Shown here: positions 36,301-48,139 of the stretch, one piece after another
Layout of the letters: every line of letters starts with the position of its first letter
Position numbering within the stretch: position 1 is the first letter of the stretch
Position numbers and translations under genes: made by a program
Notes under the pieces: generated by a model
What the model saw: only the letters and a program-made list of their open reading frames with translations
The model's database searches: none
What the model was told of the DNA's origin: nothing
Origin: Pardosa pseudoannulata
Lineage: Eukaryota > Arthropoda > Arachnida > Araneae > Lycosidae
Direction of reading: 5' to 3'
Assembly (NCBI GenBank): GCA_032207245.1
Contig: CM063504.1
Location: forward strand, 15,682,287-15,746,286
Length of the DNA: 64,000 bases

Positions 36301-36667
36301 GTATATTTTTGTGAATAAAACTTTATTCTACTTTGTGAACGCTGGAGTCAAGACTGATTGATTTCCGCATTCTAAATAACACGAAATAAACCATCGTACC
36401 TACTCCAGTTAAATACAAGGGCAACTTAAGTTTTTGCTAACAGTACATATACAAGTGAAAGTGCAAGTATAAACGATCATTTATTCCTATTGTGCATGTA
36501 AACTGTACTGATAAGGACCTACCAAGCCAATTACTTAGTTTTAGTGACAGTAATTTCATTAAACTCAAATTATGTCACTATATTCTGTGTCTAATTTCAA
36601 GAATTGAAGTAGTGTGTATTTGAAATAGAAATATCGTTTTATCAATTAAAATATATTTAAGTAAAAT

Positions 36668-36875
36668 TCCCTATATAATAATAGCCTCAGTTATATGTCC
36701 GTCTGTCCTCCAATTTATGAAGAGTTTCTGAATGGAATGGATAGAGTATTTCATATTAGATTCTTGATGAGTTAGGTTTAGCAACGTTCGAAGTCCACTT
36801 CTTCCCCCTTTTCTAGCATTTAATGCCATTATTTCAAGCCATATTTTTCCCGGTTAAGAGCAGGATAAAGCAGAT
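36668..36875 (+). mobile_element. Dispersed repeat R3, truncated copy
   Basis: It begins CTATATAATAATAGCCTCAG then TCCGTCTGTCCTC and ATTCTTGATGAGTTAGG, and ends near TTTTTCCCGGTTAAGAGCAGG. It matches the first part of the copies at 46.98 kb (minus) and 51.7 kb (plus). The remainder of the element is absent. Confidence 0.75.
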
Positions 36876-37458
36876 ACCGTATGTGTGCAGATATATAATC
36901 TAACTATTATAACTATCTGTAATATATCTCATTATTATCCCCTTGTTCTTTTATATTAAGCTACCAACTCAATTCCTTTTAGAGGAAATTTACAATGAAA
37001 AATTTCATAAAATCGTGATTAACCCTTTGCACTCCAAATTATATTTAAACTTTGTTAGCAGCACTGTACACAATGTTTTGCACATAGGTGATTGACATTA
37101 CTCTTGAAAAGTGACCTTTACTTTACTTGTAGAACCTGTAGTTAAATAATAAAAACTCACTTTATATTAGTATGTGCAGAAATTCTTTCTTAGAAGAAAC
37201 AAGTGTTATATAATCACTGAAGAGTACCAACCCCTTAGCTAGGATGCAATTTTGGTATGAATTTTGTCTGAGTTTTTAGAAATCTAACTCTATTTTGGGG
37301 AAAAGATGAAATATTTTTACACATTTTTATTCTGTGAAGAGAATCCTCGGTTTCACAAAATTTTTTGCATAAGCCTTGATGTGCTTACCCTCTGATCTAA
37401 CTAAATGACTTCTGTTCGTTTAAACTGCTAAATACTTGACCATTTTTCTCATTTTGTC

Positions 37459-37709
37459 TTAACCCTTTCGTGACCAACGTCTTATACATGATGCAGTGAT
37501 TTCACTCTTATCAGTACATCAACGGCTCCACGCGATGATCTTCGGTTGATATGGAGAGACCAGCGTCGCGTATGCGTAATCGTAGAACAGAACGTTTTAT
37601 TTTAATTTTTAAATGCTAGATTTTTTAAATGCTAGATAGCATTAAACGGCAACGGTTTTTACAACGGTCGACTCGAATAACATTAACGTGATGGACCTCA
37701 AAGGGTTAA
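37459..37709. mobile_element. piggyBac-like MITE, TTAACCCTTT ends
   Basis: 251 bp between TTAA sites. The left end is TTAACCCTTTCGTGACC and the right end (inward) TTAACCCTTTGAGGTCC. The interior is GC-rich on the left (CACGCGATGATCTTCGG) with a short direct repeat AAATGCTAGATTTTTTAAATGCTAGA. A lone similar end, TTAACCCTTTGCACTCC, lies at 37021 without a partner. Confidence 0.8.
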
Positions 37710-38204
37710 ACTTTACCTTAAGATATATTCAGTTCTATGCTGATTAAACAAAGCCTTAAAAATATACATAAATTTATATAAAGACAAAGATACATTACTT
37801 GTGGGATAACATGATTAATTTAAAATTGAAATATATATATGAAATGGCATGATCCAGTGTTAAAGTGAATGGAAAACAGTTTTTCTTGATAATAATAAGT
37901 TTATTAAATCATCGTTTCTTCTAAACGCAAAACCTGCGCCATTTTCATTGCTCGTGGCGGAGGCACGCGTAGAGTGTTCACAGTTCCATGTCCACGTTCT
38001 GACTAAAACTTATCTGTTTGCAAGCTCATCAAATAGTTCAAAAAATGCTTCCGCCCGACCGGATGATCCTAAAAGCCTACGCGAGCGTAGGTTCTTTTCA
38101 TTTACCTTATTATTACAAAAGAGTTTTCTTGTTAAAATTGCTTTTAACTCACGTAATTTCCAACTACCCCTTTTTTAGACCTGACATATATATCCAAAAA
38201 TAAA

Positions 38205-39060
38205 AATTGAAATCCAAGAAATTACTTTGTATTCAAGTTAAATATGCTTCATTTTGTCAAGATTTCTTAATATGTAATATGTATATCGGATTCCAAGCTG
38301 CAGTTTCAATTTCCAGTACATGTTTTAGAATATTGCTTTATCAATAGTCATTTTTGGCTATTTTTCTATCTCTTGATTTTAGCTGTTATTCATATCTGAA
38401 AAGAAACACCATTAATATTTTCGTACTGCCTCCTTTGCAACTAGACTCATTCCACATTTACCAGTATCAGAAATAAAATTCTGAATTAAAAAAGTCACTC
38501 TATTGAAGTTAAATATAGTTTCACTTTTGAAAAAATCTTAATCCGAAAAGAAGAAAACATCAAAACGTCTTGTATATTACTTGCTAAAGTTTTAAGTATC
38601 GGTACGCTTTTTAGCATATCAAGATATCAACAGATAAACCTTGTATCATTTTCTATCCTTGGCTCTGAACTTACATTCAGCATACATGAAAAGAAACACC
38701 GTTAACATTTTCATCTTGCATATTTTATGATAATATACATTCCACTCCCATTCGTATCAGAAATAAAATTCTACATATAAAAATGAATACTCAATTGAAG
38801 TTAAATACAACCTCATTTCAGCAAAATATCTAAATCTTAAAATAAGGAGAAAGAATTTTGTATATTACTAGCCAACTTTTCAATTTTCGGAACACTTTTT
38901 AGCATATCGCGATATCAATAGACATTTCCTACTCTTTTTTTCACTGTACCTCCGGCTTTTATTTTATATTATTGATGTCTACGTGGAAAGAAACATCGAT
39001 CCACTTTTCATCCTGCAGTTTTCTATGACAGTATTCATTCTACAGGCGGCACATATAACG
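38205..39060. repeat. Tandem array, about 2.9 units of 290-297 bp
   Basis: AAGAAACACC or AAGAAACATC occurs at 38401, 38691 and 38988. Units share TATCAGAAATAAAATTCT, TTGAAGTTAAATA and TTTTTAGCATATC in the same order. Divergence is moderate, so the array is older than the 117- and 119-bp arrays. Confidence 0.85.
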
Positions 39061-39340
39061 AGCCATCACATAAAACTGTTGTTCTCCGGCGAAAATTCGA
39101 AATCGCGAAATAGGAGAGAAAATGCGAGGCATCAGTCACAGGAGAGAGGTGGGGGTAGTAACGTTTTCTAATATCGTCTGTCAGATGTGCGCTTTCGCCC
39201 TCCCTCCTCCACGCACCCCACCCCCACTACCTCTTGCGTTTGATCTGGGAATGTTTCCCCTCTTGATAGTCGTTGATGGAACTCAAATTCAGCACGTGCA
39301 TCATTTTGAAGTTTGTTTTGTTCATTGATTTTGAGATGGT
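39040..39340. other. GC-rich pyrimidine island
   Basis: Contains CCCTCCCTCCTCCACGCACC and GAGAGGTGGGGGTAGTAACG in an otherwise AT-rich region. No repeat ends, and short frames only. Confidence 0.4.
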
Positions 39341-39832
39341 ACTTCTCTTCTATACTCAATGATTCATTGGCGTACTGATTGTTTGTTTCAGGCACCGAAT
39401 GAAGTTTTACGTATTTTTTGTTCTACTTGTAGAAATTTTAACACATATTTTATACATGTATCTATATTAATACACACACTCTCTCTCTAGATATATGCGT
39501 GTGTATAAATACATGTGCGCGCACACACACATATATATATATATATAAGGCCGGTGCTAGTAGGAGTAAAGTGCGTGCGTGCATGCACTCACGCGGCAAA
39601 ATTTCTAGGGTGGCTGATAGAATATTTACCAGGTATTACGCATTGTTAGGACAGGCGAAATTCTGCCTTTCACATAGACGGTAATAGTTCAGAACTGGCC
39701 TTATATTTTATGTGTACATACGTGTGTGCGTGTATCAGGCAAAGAATTTGATAAGAAAAATCCATTGCAGACGTTACAGTTTTATTTTAATATATTATAC
39801 AAATTCAATCATTTTGTCCCAAACAAGAGAAA

Positions 39833-40013
39833 GCCGAAGGGTGGCCGAATGGTTAGAGAGCTAATCTTCAGTTTCGGAGTTGGGGAGTTCGAATATTACG
39901 TGGCATGGATGTTCGCATCCGTTCGGAATTGGCTTTAATCAGTAGGTACCGGTTTCATCAGCTCTTGTGTACCAAAAAAGCAGACCTTAGAGTTCCAAAT
40001 CAAATCAAACCAA
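39833..40013 (+). mobile_element. tRNA-derived SINE (family A), diverged
   Basis: Begins GCCGAAGGGTGGCCGAATGG, with a mutated B box (GAGTTCGAATATTAC), then TTCGCATCCGTTCGGAATTG, the CAGCTCTTGTGT block and a CAAATCAAATCAAACC tail. No target duplication was found. This is an older copy than those at 6.1, 41.5, 42.6 and 63.2 kb. Confidence 0.9.
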
Positions 40014-40729
40014 AAGATGCAGACCGACGAAGCGGGGTCAGCCCATTAGATTTACCAATTCTCTCTTGGAACTTGGCGTTCTCTGCTTCTATATGGTGTT
40101 ATTTCACTGCCTTCTTAAGTTTTACAAAGTGTTCGTTCTCTTTTTAAAAATTAATCCTTTACCAGACTAGCAACACAGAAATATACATATGTAAAGTACT
40201 AAAATTAGTCTCGGCATTGCAAAGTAATTAAGCCCCTATTATTTTGAATTGTCTGGGCTTACTGGTCAAGGAGAGAACCTAAGTAAATATCAGTCATGTC
40301 TGCATTTAAAAAGAAGCAGCGGAGTCAAACGTAAAATTATTAAGACTAAAAATAAAAGTCGTTACTTGACAAGTAGTGCAAAACATCGATTGATGACAAA
40401 AACACACAAATTTCATTCAAAAGCGAGTGATCATGCAAATTCTTTCCTATGAGATCAAAAGTTTAGTCAGATTTTTCTACAAATTAGATATTGGAAGACT
40501 GAAAAATTTTCCTGGGACAGCTGGAAAATGTGGCGAGTGGCCAGAAAATTAGCATTTATTCTATCGTTAGCTTTGGGAGAATGGTAAAAGAATTTGAGTC
40601 GGCGACTACTGCTTTACATTTGATGTTTTGTAACTGGGAAATTAGTTAGGAACGAAAGAAAAGGAGAATTCTAGATATGTATTTTAGGTGTAATAATTTT
40701 GATATATTACATTATATATGGTGAAATTA

Positions 40730-40925
40730 TGACTTATGCTCAAGTGGGTCCTCGTAATTTTCAAGCAGGAACCAAGCAGAAGACCCAAAGGCTTGGCCTG
40801 TCTCATCCCCAGTGGTATTGTTTGAGAACTTGGAAAACATTGTGACCACAAACCTATTTTAAGTGCCCCAGTCACCTTCAAGCCCTTAACGTGCACGCTC
40901 AAGTTCAGTCGAGCATGATAAACTG
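40730..40925 (-). mobile_element. SINE-like element B, single decayed unit
   Basis: Matches the 221-bp body of the 9-kb array: CTCAAGTGGGTCCTCGTAAT, AAGCAGAAGACCC, GGTATTGTTTGAGAACTTGG, CCCCAGTCACCTT. The tRNA-like head at the right end is barely recognisable (CGAGCATGATAAACTGACC). Confidence 0.65.
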
Positions 40926-41435
40926 ACCAAACTGTTCACACTCTAGATAATTCGATAAATTCAACATTCTAAATTGTGTTTTTTACATTAAAAAGTTATT
41001 CGCCCACTTTAATGTCTTATATGAGCTTACATAATGATGTAAGAGAGCTAAGGAGCAAACTAATCAATGTTAAGATTAATTACATGATGACGTTTAAGAA
41101 TATAAATAAAGCTACGTAAAATAGTTATATGAGAATAGTTGCGCTAAGTGGATATAAATTGGGTATTCTTGAAGATGACAAATATTACCACAGTTAGAAG
41201 AGGAAAACAAATATATTTCGCGAAATGCTGGGATTTTTATGGATAGGGATAGACATAAATTTATTTTAGATTATATTTATAATTATGTTGGTTAATTTGA
41301 CTATTATTATACATACATACCCTGACATAGCAGACACCGATATACGATCAACCCTGTTATAGGGTCATATGTTTCTGTTAACAAGTTTTCTATACAGGAT
41401 TTAACATGTTATAAATCCGTTAAATCATTGAAACT

Positions 41436-41645
41436 CCAAGTGTTATTTCAACCGAATGATGGCCGATTGGTTAGGGTGCTGGCCTTCGGTACCGGAGTTC
41501 GTGGGTTCGAATCCCACTGTGGCGTGGATATTCGTAGCCGCTCGGAATCGGCTTTAAGCTGTAGGTCCCGGTCTCATTAGCCCTCGGGTTGCAAAAAGTA
41601 GACCATAGCACTCCCAACCAACCAACCAACCAAGTGTTATTTCAA
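41436..41645 (+). mobile_element. tRNA-derived SINE (family A), young
   Basis: CCAAGTGTTATTTCAA is repeated perfectly at 41436-41451 and 41630-41645, a 16-bp target duplication. The body has intact A box (GATGGCCGATTGG) and B box (GGGTTCGAATCCCAC), the CGCTCGGAATCGGCTTTAAG block and an expanded (CCAA)n tail. It is one of the best-preserved copies here. Confidence 0.96.
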
Positions 41646-41649
41646 ACCA

Positions 41650-42530
41650 GAAACAAAATGGGGAAATTTCTAATTTTTATAATGCAAATTGTTTTCTCTT
41701 CCCAATAATCTTTTTTTAATAAAAAAATAGCGTGTACTATGTTGTACTTTATGCCTTTTGACACTTTGACTTTAGTTGGTCTCTCCGAAAACCACATATA
41801 AAATAAATATTGTTACTGATTTTAAAAGACATACATATTTATAAAGCAGTTATATAATTAGAGAAATCAGGAACTATAGGAAATGAACATGGTAGACATC
41901 TTAGCCAAACAAGTCCCCTAAAAATGTGTATTAGATGTCAATCTTCAATCCCCTTTGTCTTTTATTTCATTATTAATACTTAATGATACATTAAAAGAGT
42001 GGCGATTCCTTTGGAATTCAGAATATTGCACATTTAACTATGTTTACAGATTTTGTTTTCAGTCTACTTTGCCCGTTTCCATTTAAATAAAAACAACTTC
42101 ATTTAATAAAACAAAATCTGGCATTGAGGGAATATAGTCCAACCAAGTAATCAAAACTAAACCACTACGCTCTAAATTAAACGAAATATTTATCTAGTTA
42201 GAAGTTCACATACAAATCCTGCAAGAACCATAAAGTTGAATAGTTTGAAATTGCGTGCTTTAAATATTTCTCATATCTATTTGACTTCTGGAGCTGACTC
42301 CTCTGAAGGTTTCTTGATATGTCTAAATTATTTGCTTGTTCTTTAGATAAAATTGTGTGGTATTATATTACATTTCTTCTTTTACTCTTAGAATTGTCTT
42401 TTAGAAATGCGGCTCTCACGGTGGCTTCTGCAGAGGATTTCTCCCGCGTTCTCTCTTTTTGTGTCGTTATTTTGTATAGTTTTCGTTTTTAATAAATGTC
42501 TTTCAAAAGAAACACCAAAAACAAACACCT
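41650..42530. other. Unassigned AT-rich sequence
   Basis: No supported gene or repeat. The segment at 42400-42540 is slightly GC-richer before the next SINE. Confidence 0.5.
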
Positions 42531-42533
42531 TTG

Positions 42534-42734
42534 CACTAGCAATGGATTGGTTTGGTTTGTTTTGGAGCGCCACGGTCTACTGTTTTGCAAACGAAGGCTA
42601 ATAAGACCGGGACCTACTGCTAAAAGCCGATTCCGAACGGCTACGAATGTCATAGTGGGATTCGAACCCACGAGCAGCGGTACCGACGATCAGCGCCCTA
42701 ACCAATCAGCCAGCGTTCGGCCACTAGCAATGGA
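42534..42734 (-). mobile_element. tRNA-derived SINE (family A), young
   Basis: CACTAGCAATGGA is perfectly repeated at 42534-42546 and 42722-42734. The element body 42547-42721 is on the minus strand, with B box GGGTTCGAATCCCAC and a modified A box region (GCTGGCTGATTGGTTAGGG). A short deletion (GCATGGATGTTCG shortened) lies after the B box. Confidence 0.95.
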
Positions 42735-43477
42735 AGACTATTATTTCTCAGTAGCACTGTGTAGTGTAAAAAATCCCTGAGTATATTCTGATTAGGTCAA
42801 CATATTTACCAAGACTGCAAAGGCAAATAATGGGAAAGAAACCGACAGGATTGTTAAATTAAGTATACAATAACGATCTATTTCAAAGAAATATTATTTT
42901 CTAATCTAAGAAATCAAAGTTCAATTAATGTATTATTTCATAAAGCTTAGAATTATTATACAAATTATCAGAATAATGAACCTTTCTTGAAATCATCCTA
43001 GACCATTTGCGAGCAAATCCATATTTCCATTCATCTAAAAATATCCTTACGCTTTTAAACATTTTAGATGATTCAGTTATCATCTTCTTAGTGTCAATGT
43101 ATAACAAAACATTTTTCTCAGAATAAATCCTAAGTCAATCGTTTCTCCTTTTTAAAAGTAAGCCATGCCAAGTTACCTTCGTTAATCAGTTCTAAATTAA
43201 ATCTCTTAAGTCAATCCTTTCAAATTAATTCCAAATATGGTATCATTTTAATTTAATGCCATGAAGTATATGCTAACGTATTCAAATAATTAAAGGTGGG
43301 TACATTTTTACGTAATTTCATTGACAAATCTATTTACTAAATTTAAATGCTCTGTAAACAACTTGCTCATTTAAAAATGTTTTAATACAATATATTTGAT
43401 AAAATTTAAAAGAGTTCAAAATCGTGTAGGTTAAAAGTACATGAACTATTATCAATCTTAATTTACAATTTACTCAT

Positions 43478-44009
43478 TTAACACATTGTGTGTGGGTACA
43501 TTTCGCAGTGGTATTGTACCAGGAGCAGGCGTTTTGCGAGTAAATTTAGTTATTCAGTTTAATCTCAATAGATCGAAAACTATTTAATTTTTTAACCAAC
43601 TTTTAGTATTTTATATTGAAATATATAAACAAATATATAAATAGACAAATAAACAAATATATATATAAATACAAATATATGTATAATATATAAATATACA
43701 TATATATAATATCATTTTCTCAAGGAAAAATTAAATGTTAATTTTAAATGTAAATTGATATTTTTAATCAACCTTCCCGTTCTGTGGTTCCGCATTGACT
43801 GATGTAAAAACTAGTTTTTATTTGTCTAAATTTTTCCAGAATCTATGCTGTAGACAAGAACATTCCATTTCGTTTTCTTGTATATACCGTTATTTTTGCC
43901 CTCACAAGCAAACCATGTTGTTACACTAACCCGTACTAGTACGTGACCCGCGCTCAAGTATCAATCATCAGAAAACGTACTAGTATGTGTTCTGCATACA
44001 TTGTGTTAA
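43478..44009. mobile_element. piggyBac-like element P2, copy 2
   Basis: TTAA at 43478-43481 and 44006-44009. Left end TTAACACATTGTGTGTGGG, right end (inward) TTAACACAATGTATGCAGA. It is collinear with 28376-28945. Both contain an ATATATAAACAAATAT-rich section, which differs in length. Subterminal CGTACTAGTACGTGACCCGC appears once and a variant CGTACTAGTATGTG a second time near the right end. Confidence 0.85.
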
Positions 44010-44183
44010 AAATATCCATATATAATAAATCCAATATATTGCTGTAAAATGTATTTAGTTTGTTTCTTTTAATAAAAGTAAAATATTTTGCTAGAATAAA
44101 AAAAAAATGAAAAATTGTTCTCTAAAAAAGAGTGTCATGTTTATTCTGAATGATATATTTTAGCTGTAGCCATTTACCTAATT

Positions 44184-44395
44184 TTGGTAATTATGATATA
44201 CTTTCCCAATGTAGTTCTATTTATGCTCTTTTCCCTTCGTGAAAGAGCTCCTATTATTGCTAACAGTAACTGTGAATCATGCGAGAAAGTTGAGCTAGAT
44301 GTTAAGCATGGCAGTGGGTACGAATGTCATAGAAAGATGCGGTTTAGTAATAACATGTCTGTGTAGTAAGAGAAAAGACAGAAGAATCTCAATAA
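44184..44395 (+). other. Weak candidate terminal exon
   Basis: An open frame (44184-44366) ends in a stretch of non-AT-biased codons with several Cys and charged residues (CESCEKVELDVKHGSGYECH). It is followed 20-30 bp later by AATAAAG. An acceptor-like TTCCCTTCGTGAAAG precedes it. No family recognised. It could equally be chance. Confidence 0.2.
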
Positions 44396-45265
44396 AGCTT
44401 TTGGAAAATAGACAAATTTATCGTGTCAATAATAAAACCATTCTTTTTTAAGTATGTATATTTCCTGATTCTCCAGTGTTGATATCCTGTGTCTCCTACA
44501 TGTTAAAGGAAATATCCCATTTATTATGATGGTGGTAAGTTCATTTTTCCCTATGTTAATTTTATGGTTTTTTATCACGATAAAGAAGTAAATAAGAAGG
44601 TAGAGTTGACCTTTTAAAGTGTTCTTTAAGAGTAAATTCCCATACTACCCGTTAAAGGATCGCTGTTCTATAGGTTTGAAGAAGAAAGTGCGTCTATTTA
44701 TTTTAAACAGAAACATACGGTACAGCTCTCCAGGTAACAAAACAGTACTTTTTTAAATTTCTGGGTGCAAACCTTATATCTCCAGATGGTTAATTTAGTT
44801 GCAATTATTGGCAACGAAACCAATTACTTTGCATTTTTTACTAAAATTTGAAACAATGGAGGTAGAACTAATTTATGCTTACGTCTATAGTACTGACGAT
44901 ACTGAGACCTGTCACATTTTAATAGCAGTATTTATTTTTATTTAAATGTGGCAAATGTACAATTTTCTTTTTAAAATTTTCCACATGTTGAATCCATCAA
45001 AAATAAAGCCCTGCCATATGTGTGTGTTGAAAAACTCACAGATTCATTTTAAGATTCTTTTTCCCTTTGTTGTACCGAAATATTATTAATCAATTAAAGG
45101 CCGTATCATAATCAACCAGAACTTAAATAAATGAGTTGAAAATATTGTGCTTTAGCACATTAAATCTTCATAATATTCAGCAGTAAAAAGGAATCAAAAT
45201 CTAATGAAGCCTCCAATCTATGGCCAATTGTTCACTAATTCCTGATGGTGACCTCAAACAATGGT

Positions 45266-45616
45266 TTACGAGTTGCATCCACACACTTGAAGACTAAATA
45301 AGACGAGCGCGTGGTTTCGTCCACAGGGCCTACTGTGCACTGTAGTTGCCCATCTGGTTGCCGTTGATGTTTGGAGAAAAACAGATTCCCAGCTATTCTC
45401 CTTCAAGGTCATTTTATCTTCTGCCATCGTCGATCTCGGAAAGTCATACCCCATCAAAACTGTGGTAATGGCTTGCAGTGGACCATAGTGTGGAGGGGCC
45501 TTAACACGTACATGTTGTTGTATTGAGAAAGCAGTCAAATTAGTTGAGGATTTGTTTTCCCGCTGGAGATTACTCAAATTTCTCTTGTGGTAGCTAAAAC
45601 CTTTCAGCCAATTCAA
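45266..45616 (-). CDS. 116-codon open frame of unknown nature
   Basis: One of the longest frames outside recognised elements, in a GC-richer patch. The protein has no domain, signal peptide or membrane segment that I recognise. Its upstream end overlaps a phrase (CACGTACATGTTG) related to repeat R2. Most likely repeat-derived, or not translated. Confidence 0.15.
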   Translation of the reverse strand: MNWLKGFSYHKRNLSNLQRENKSSTNLTAFSIQQHVRVKAPPHYGPLQAITTVLMGYDFPRSTMAEDKMTLKENSWESVFLQTSTATRWATTVHSRPCGRNHALVLFSLQVCGCNS

Positions 45617-45659
45617 GATCCTATCCCACCTAAACTAAAATTAATTGGTTTTAAAACTT

Positions 45660-45760
45660 TCGCTGTAACTCTAGAAGAAATCTGCATATTCTTAATTAGT
45701 AAAAGGAATCATAAACTAACGCTTACATGTTGACATGTAGTAAAGTCTTTTAAATAAGTC
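45660..45760. repeat. Old dispersed repeat R2, copy 2
   Basis: AAGAAATCTGCATATTCTTA, AAAAGGAATCATAAACTAAC and CTTACATGTTGACATG correspond to phrases at 24.29 and 48.47 kb in the same order. Confidence 0.5.
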
Positions 45761-46007
45761 AATTTGAAGTTTTAAATACTTCTTAAATTATCAAAACACC
45801 TTGATTTTTTGCGATCATTTGTACCGTATTAAATTTCAAATTAATCATTAAGAAAGTATGTAACATATGATCTACATCATTAAAAGACAATTGCATAGAA
45901 AAATCAGAAAAGTAATTTTAACCTATTGAAGTAAATTGCAAATACAAACTCAAAAAGCGAAAAATAGGCCTTATAACGCGTTAGCATGTAATTATAAGTT
46001 TACTATC

Positions 46008-46981
46008 GTATAGACCGTCATATGACGGGATAATTAAAATTTTTAATTTTCCAGAATTATAATGTACCCTATGAGGCGGGTAAAAAATGGTTTGCTTTTT
46101 GGCTAAGAATTATCTGGTACAGGCTCAATATTTTGTTTATCTTGATTGCTTCTAAAGTCTCCTGATACTGTGAATGCAGTTTAGAATCACGTTGAATTCC
46201 TTTAGAAAGGTAATTCAAATATTTCTTAGTTACGTCGAAATTATTGTTAAGTTCTTTTTGCCACAGTAATTAATGGAAGCATAAGAATGAAACTATCCTT
46301 TCCACTACACCCTGGAGATAGATGGAATTTGTTGTTAATACCAGTGATAAAATTTTCATTGCAACAAAAATAATAAATGATTAAGTTTAAAGTTATCACA
46401 TATGAACCTAATCTATTATTTAAGCGAAATATTATTTACGTGATATCTAAGTTGAGTGATAAAACGTATGAAAACAATACAGACGATATTTAAATAATTT
46501 AAAATAAGAAATGATTCAATGAGATGGTTAAAGGAATGACGTCATAATGCTAGAAAAAACGTTATTTTTTTCTGTTTATTAAGTGATAAATTCATAAATT
46601 TAATCGCTTGCTGTTAACCAGGTTAAATAGGGCTTGAAGTAAGGGCATTAAATGCTAGAAAAGGGGGGACGGGGTGGATTTTGAACGTTGCTAATCCTAA
46701 CTCATCAAAAATCCAATATGGATGCCTCTAACCATTCCAGGTGTCACGAGCTCGAGATTTATTCGATTTTAGTTTTTCGCAATTGGCAACACAGAGAAAA
46801 ATGGAATGGAAAAAAAAATGGAGCGGAGGTTGTCGCGGACTTTGTAGAATACAACTATTTTTGAATAAAAATAAAATGCCCTCCCAAAGACTACTTTTTA
46901 GAGAACAGAACACCTGGTACAACCGCTTCATAAATTCGAGGACAGACGGACAGGTAACTTAGGCTATTATTATATAAGGGA
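46008..46981 (-). mobile_element. Dispersed repeat R3, longest copy
   Basis: On the minus strand it begins TCCCTTATATAATAATAGCC at 46981, then ACCTGTCCGTCTGTCCTCG. It ends near 46008 with a segment matching the end of the 51.7-kb copy (CATATGAC). Collinear phrases include ATCATTTCTTATTTTAAATT, TATCACTGGTATTAAC and CAGTTTAGAATCACGTTGAA on the respective strands. No terminal inverted repeats or coding frame. It carries an extra segment of about 180 bp at 46738-46917. Class unknown. Confidence 0.8.
46738..46917. mobile_element. Extra segment inside R3 with inverted ends
   Basis: Absent from the R3 copies at 36.7 and 51.7 kb. Its ends are CCAGGTGT and ACACCTGG, a perfect 8-bp inverted repeat. 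It may be a small insertion, or ancestral sequence deleted from the other two copies. Open frames across it (67-73 codons, both strands) are not gene-like. Confidence 0.5.
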
Positions 46982-47084
46982 TGATTTCTTGCACTGGTGA
47001 GGAATGTGAAGATTTGTTGTGTTACAACAAAAACTTTTCAATTTTAGTTCATGTTTACTTTTATATGTGTTTTTAATCAGTCGA

Positions 47085-47240
47085 AAATGTTTTGTTATCA
47101 CAAGAGAAATCCTTGTAGTATTCACTGATAAAAGGAATCCCAAATTGAAGCGGCTGCATTATGAACATGACCATGTACATGTGTCATGTGAAGAGGCCTT
47201 AGGCATTCCAAAATTCGAATGTCTGTGTTGAAGTAAGAAA
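47085..47240. repeat. Old dispersed repeat R2, copy 3
   Basis: CACAAGAGAAATCCTTGTAG, AAAGGAATCCCAAATTGAAG and GTGAAGAGGCCTTAGGCATT parallel the series at 48.46-48.58 kb (CAAGAAATCCTTGCATTC, CGAATCCTAAACTGAG, GATGAAGCCTTAAG). Confidence 0.5.
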
Positions 47241-47593
47241 TGGCATGTAATATATATATAGACATTTCAACGTAATCGGTAAAAGGAATAATATCTTAGA
47301 CATAGCATTTTCTCGCAGAATGAAGGATCATGTTCCTCAGAGTCCTCGTAACACAATAATCTGATGATTGTGACGTTTGCTTCCAGATGAAGAAATGTAC
47401 CAACAAAAAATACTTTTTATCAAATACATCTGTAGCGCTGAAAAATGTTAAATGTATTCCATTAACAGTTGCTTACACATATATCGTACATTTATACAAA
47501 TAAATTAGGTCTTTAGGTATACATTAAAGTATTTTTTTCTAAATAATGTTACTATGAGATTTTCTATTCTAATTGTTCATTTCTTCCAAAAGC

Positions 47594-47759
47594 GTTGGTT
47601 TAGTTCGGAGAGTTACCTTTGCAACACTAGGGCTAATGAGACCTGGACCAACTGCCTAAATCTAACTCCGAAAGGCTAAGATCACTTATACCATTGATGG
47701 GATTCGAACCTGTAGACTACGGTTACGAATAGCAATGCTCTATTGGACCATCATCCGGC
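47594..47759 (-). mobile_element. tRNA-derived SINE (family A), diverged
   Basis: Minus-strand copy with tail GTTGGTTTAGTTCGGAG, the CTAGGGCTAATGAGACC block and B box AGGTTCGAATCCCATC. Several small deletions. No target duplication recognised. Confidence 0.88.
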
Positions 47760-48139
47760 ATAATATCTTTGTAGTTGGATGATTAAACTACATCAATGTC
47801 ATCTCGGTTTTGAAACCTGATACCTTGTAGGCAGTCATAACTGTTGATGTAGTTAATGAATTTGCTTTAGATTATTTTCCGAAATCTTATTCGAAATTGT
47901 GCATATATATTTTCGAGACATTTACCAATTGCTGTATGCTAATTTGTGTGTTTATTATTGGTAAATCAAATGATTTCACCTTCTCTAATTTTTCAAAGAA
48001 CTAGAAAAGTAATGAATAACATGGTTAATAACATGAAATAGTTATTATACTTTATTACTTTAAGACAATAATACCTAAATAATACTGTTATTGCAAATAA
48101 TCTTAATGTTCAACCTTTAATTTTCTGTTAAAATCTCCA

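Noticed and set aside
36015..36314. 99-codon frame as a small gene
   Set aside because: No recognised domain. An equally long frame overlaps on the other strand, and there is no splice or polyadenylation context that favours either.
37021..37250. A further piggyBac-like MITE starting TTAACCCTTTGCACTCC
   Set aside because: No matching right end with TTAA was found. Treated as a lone end.
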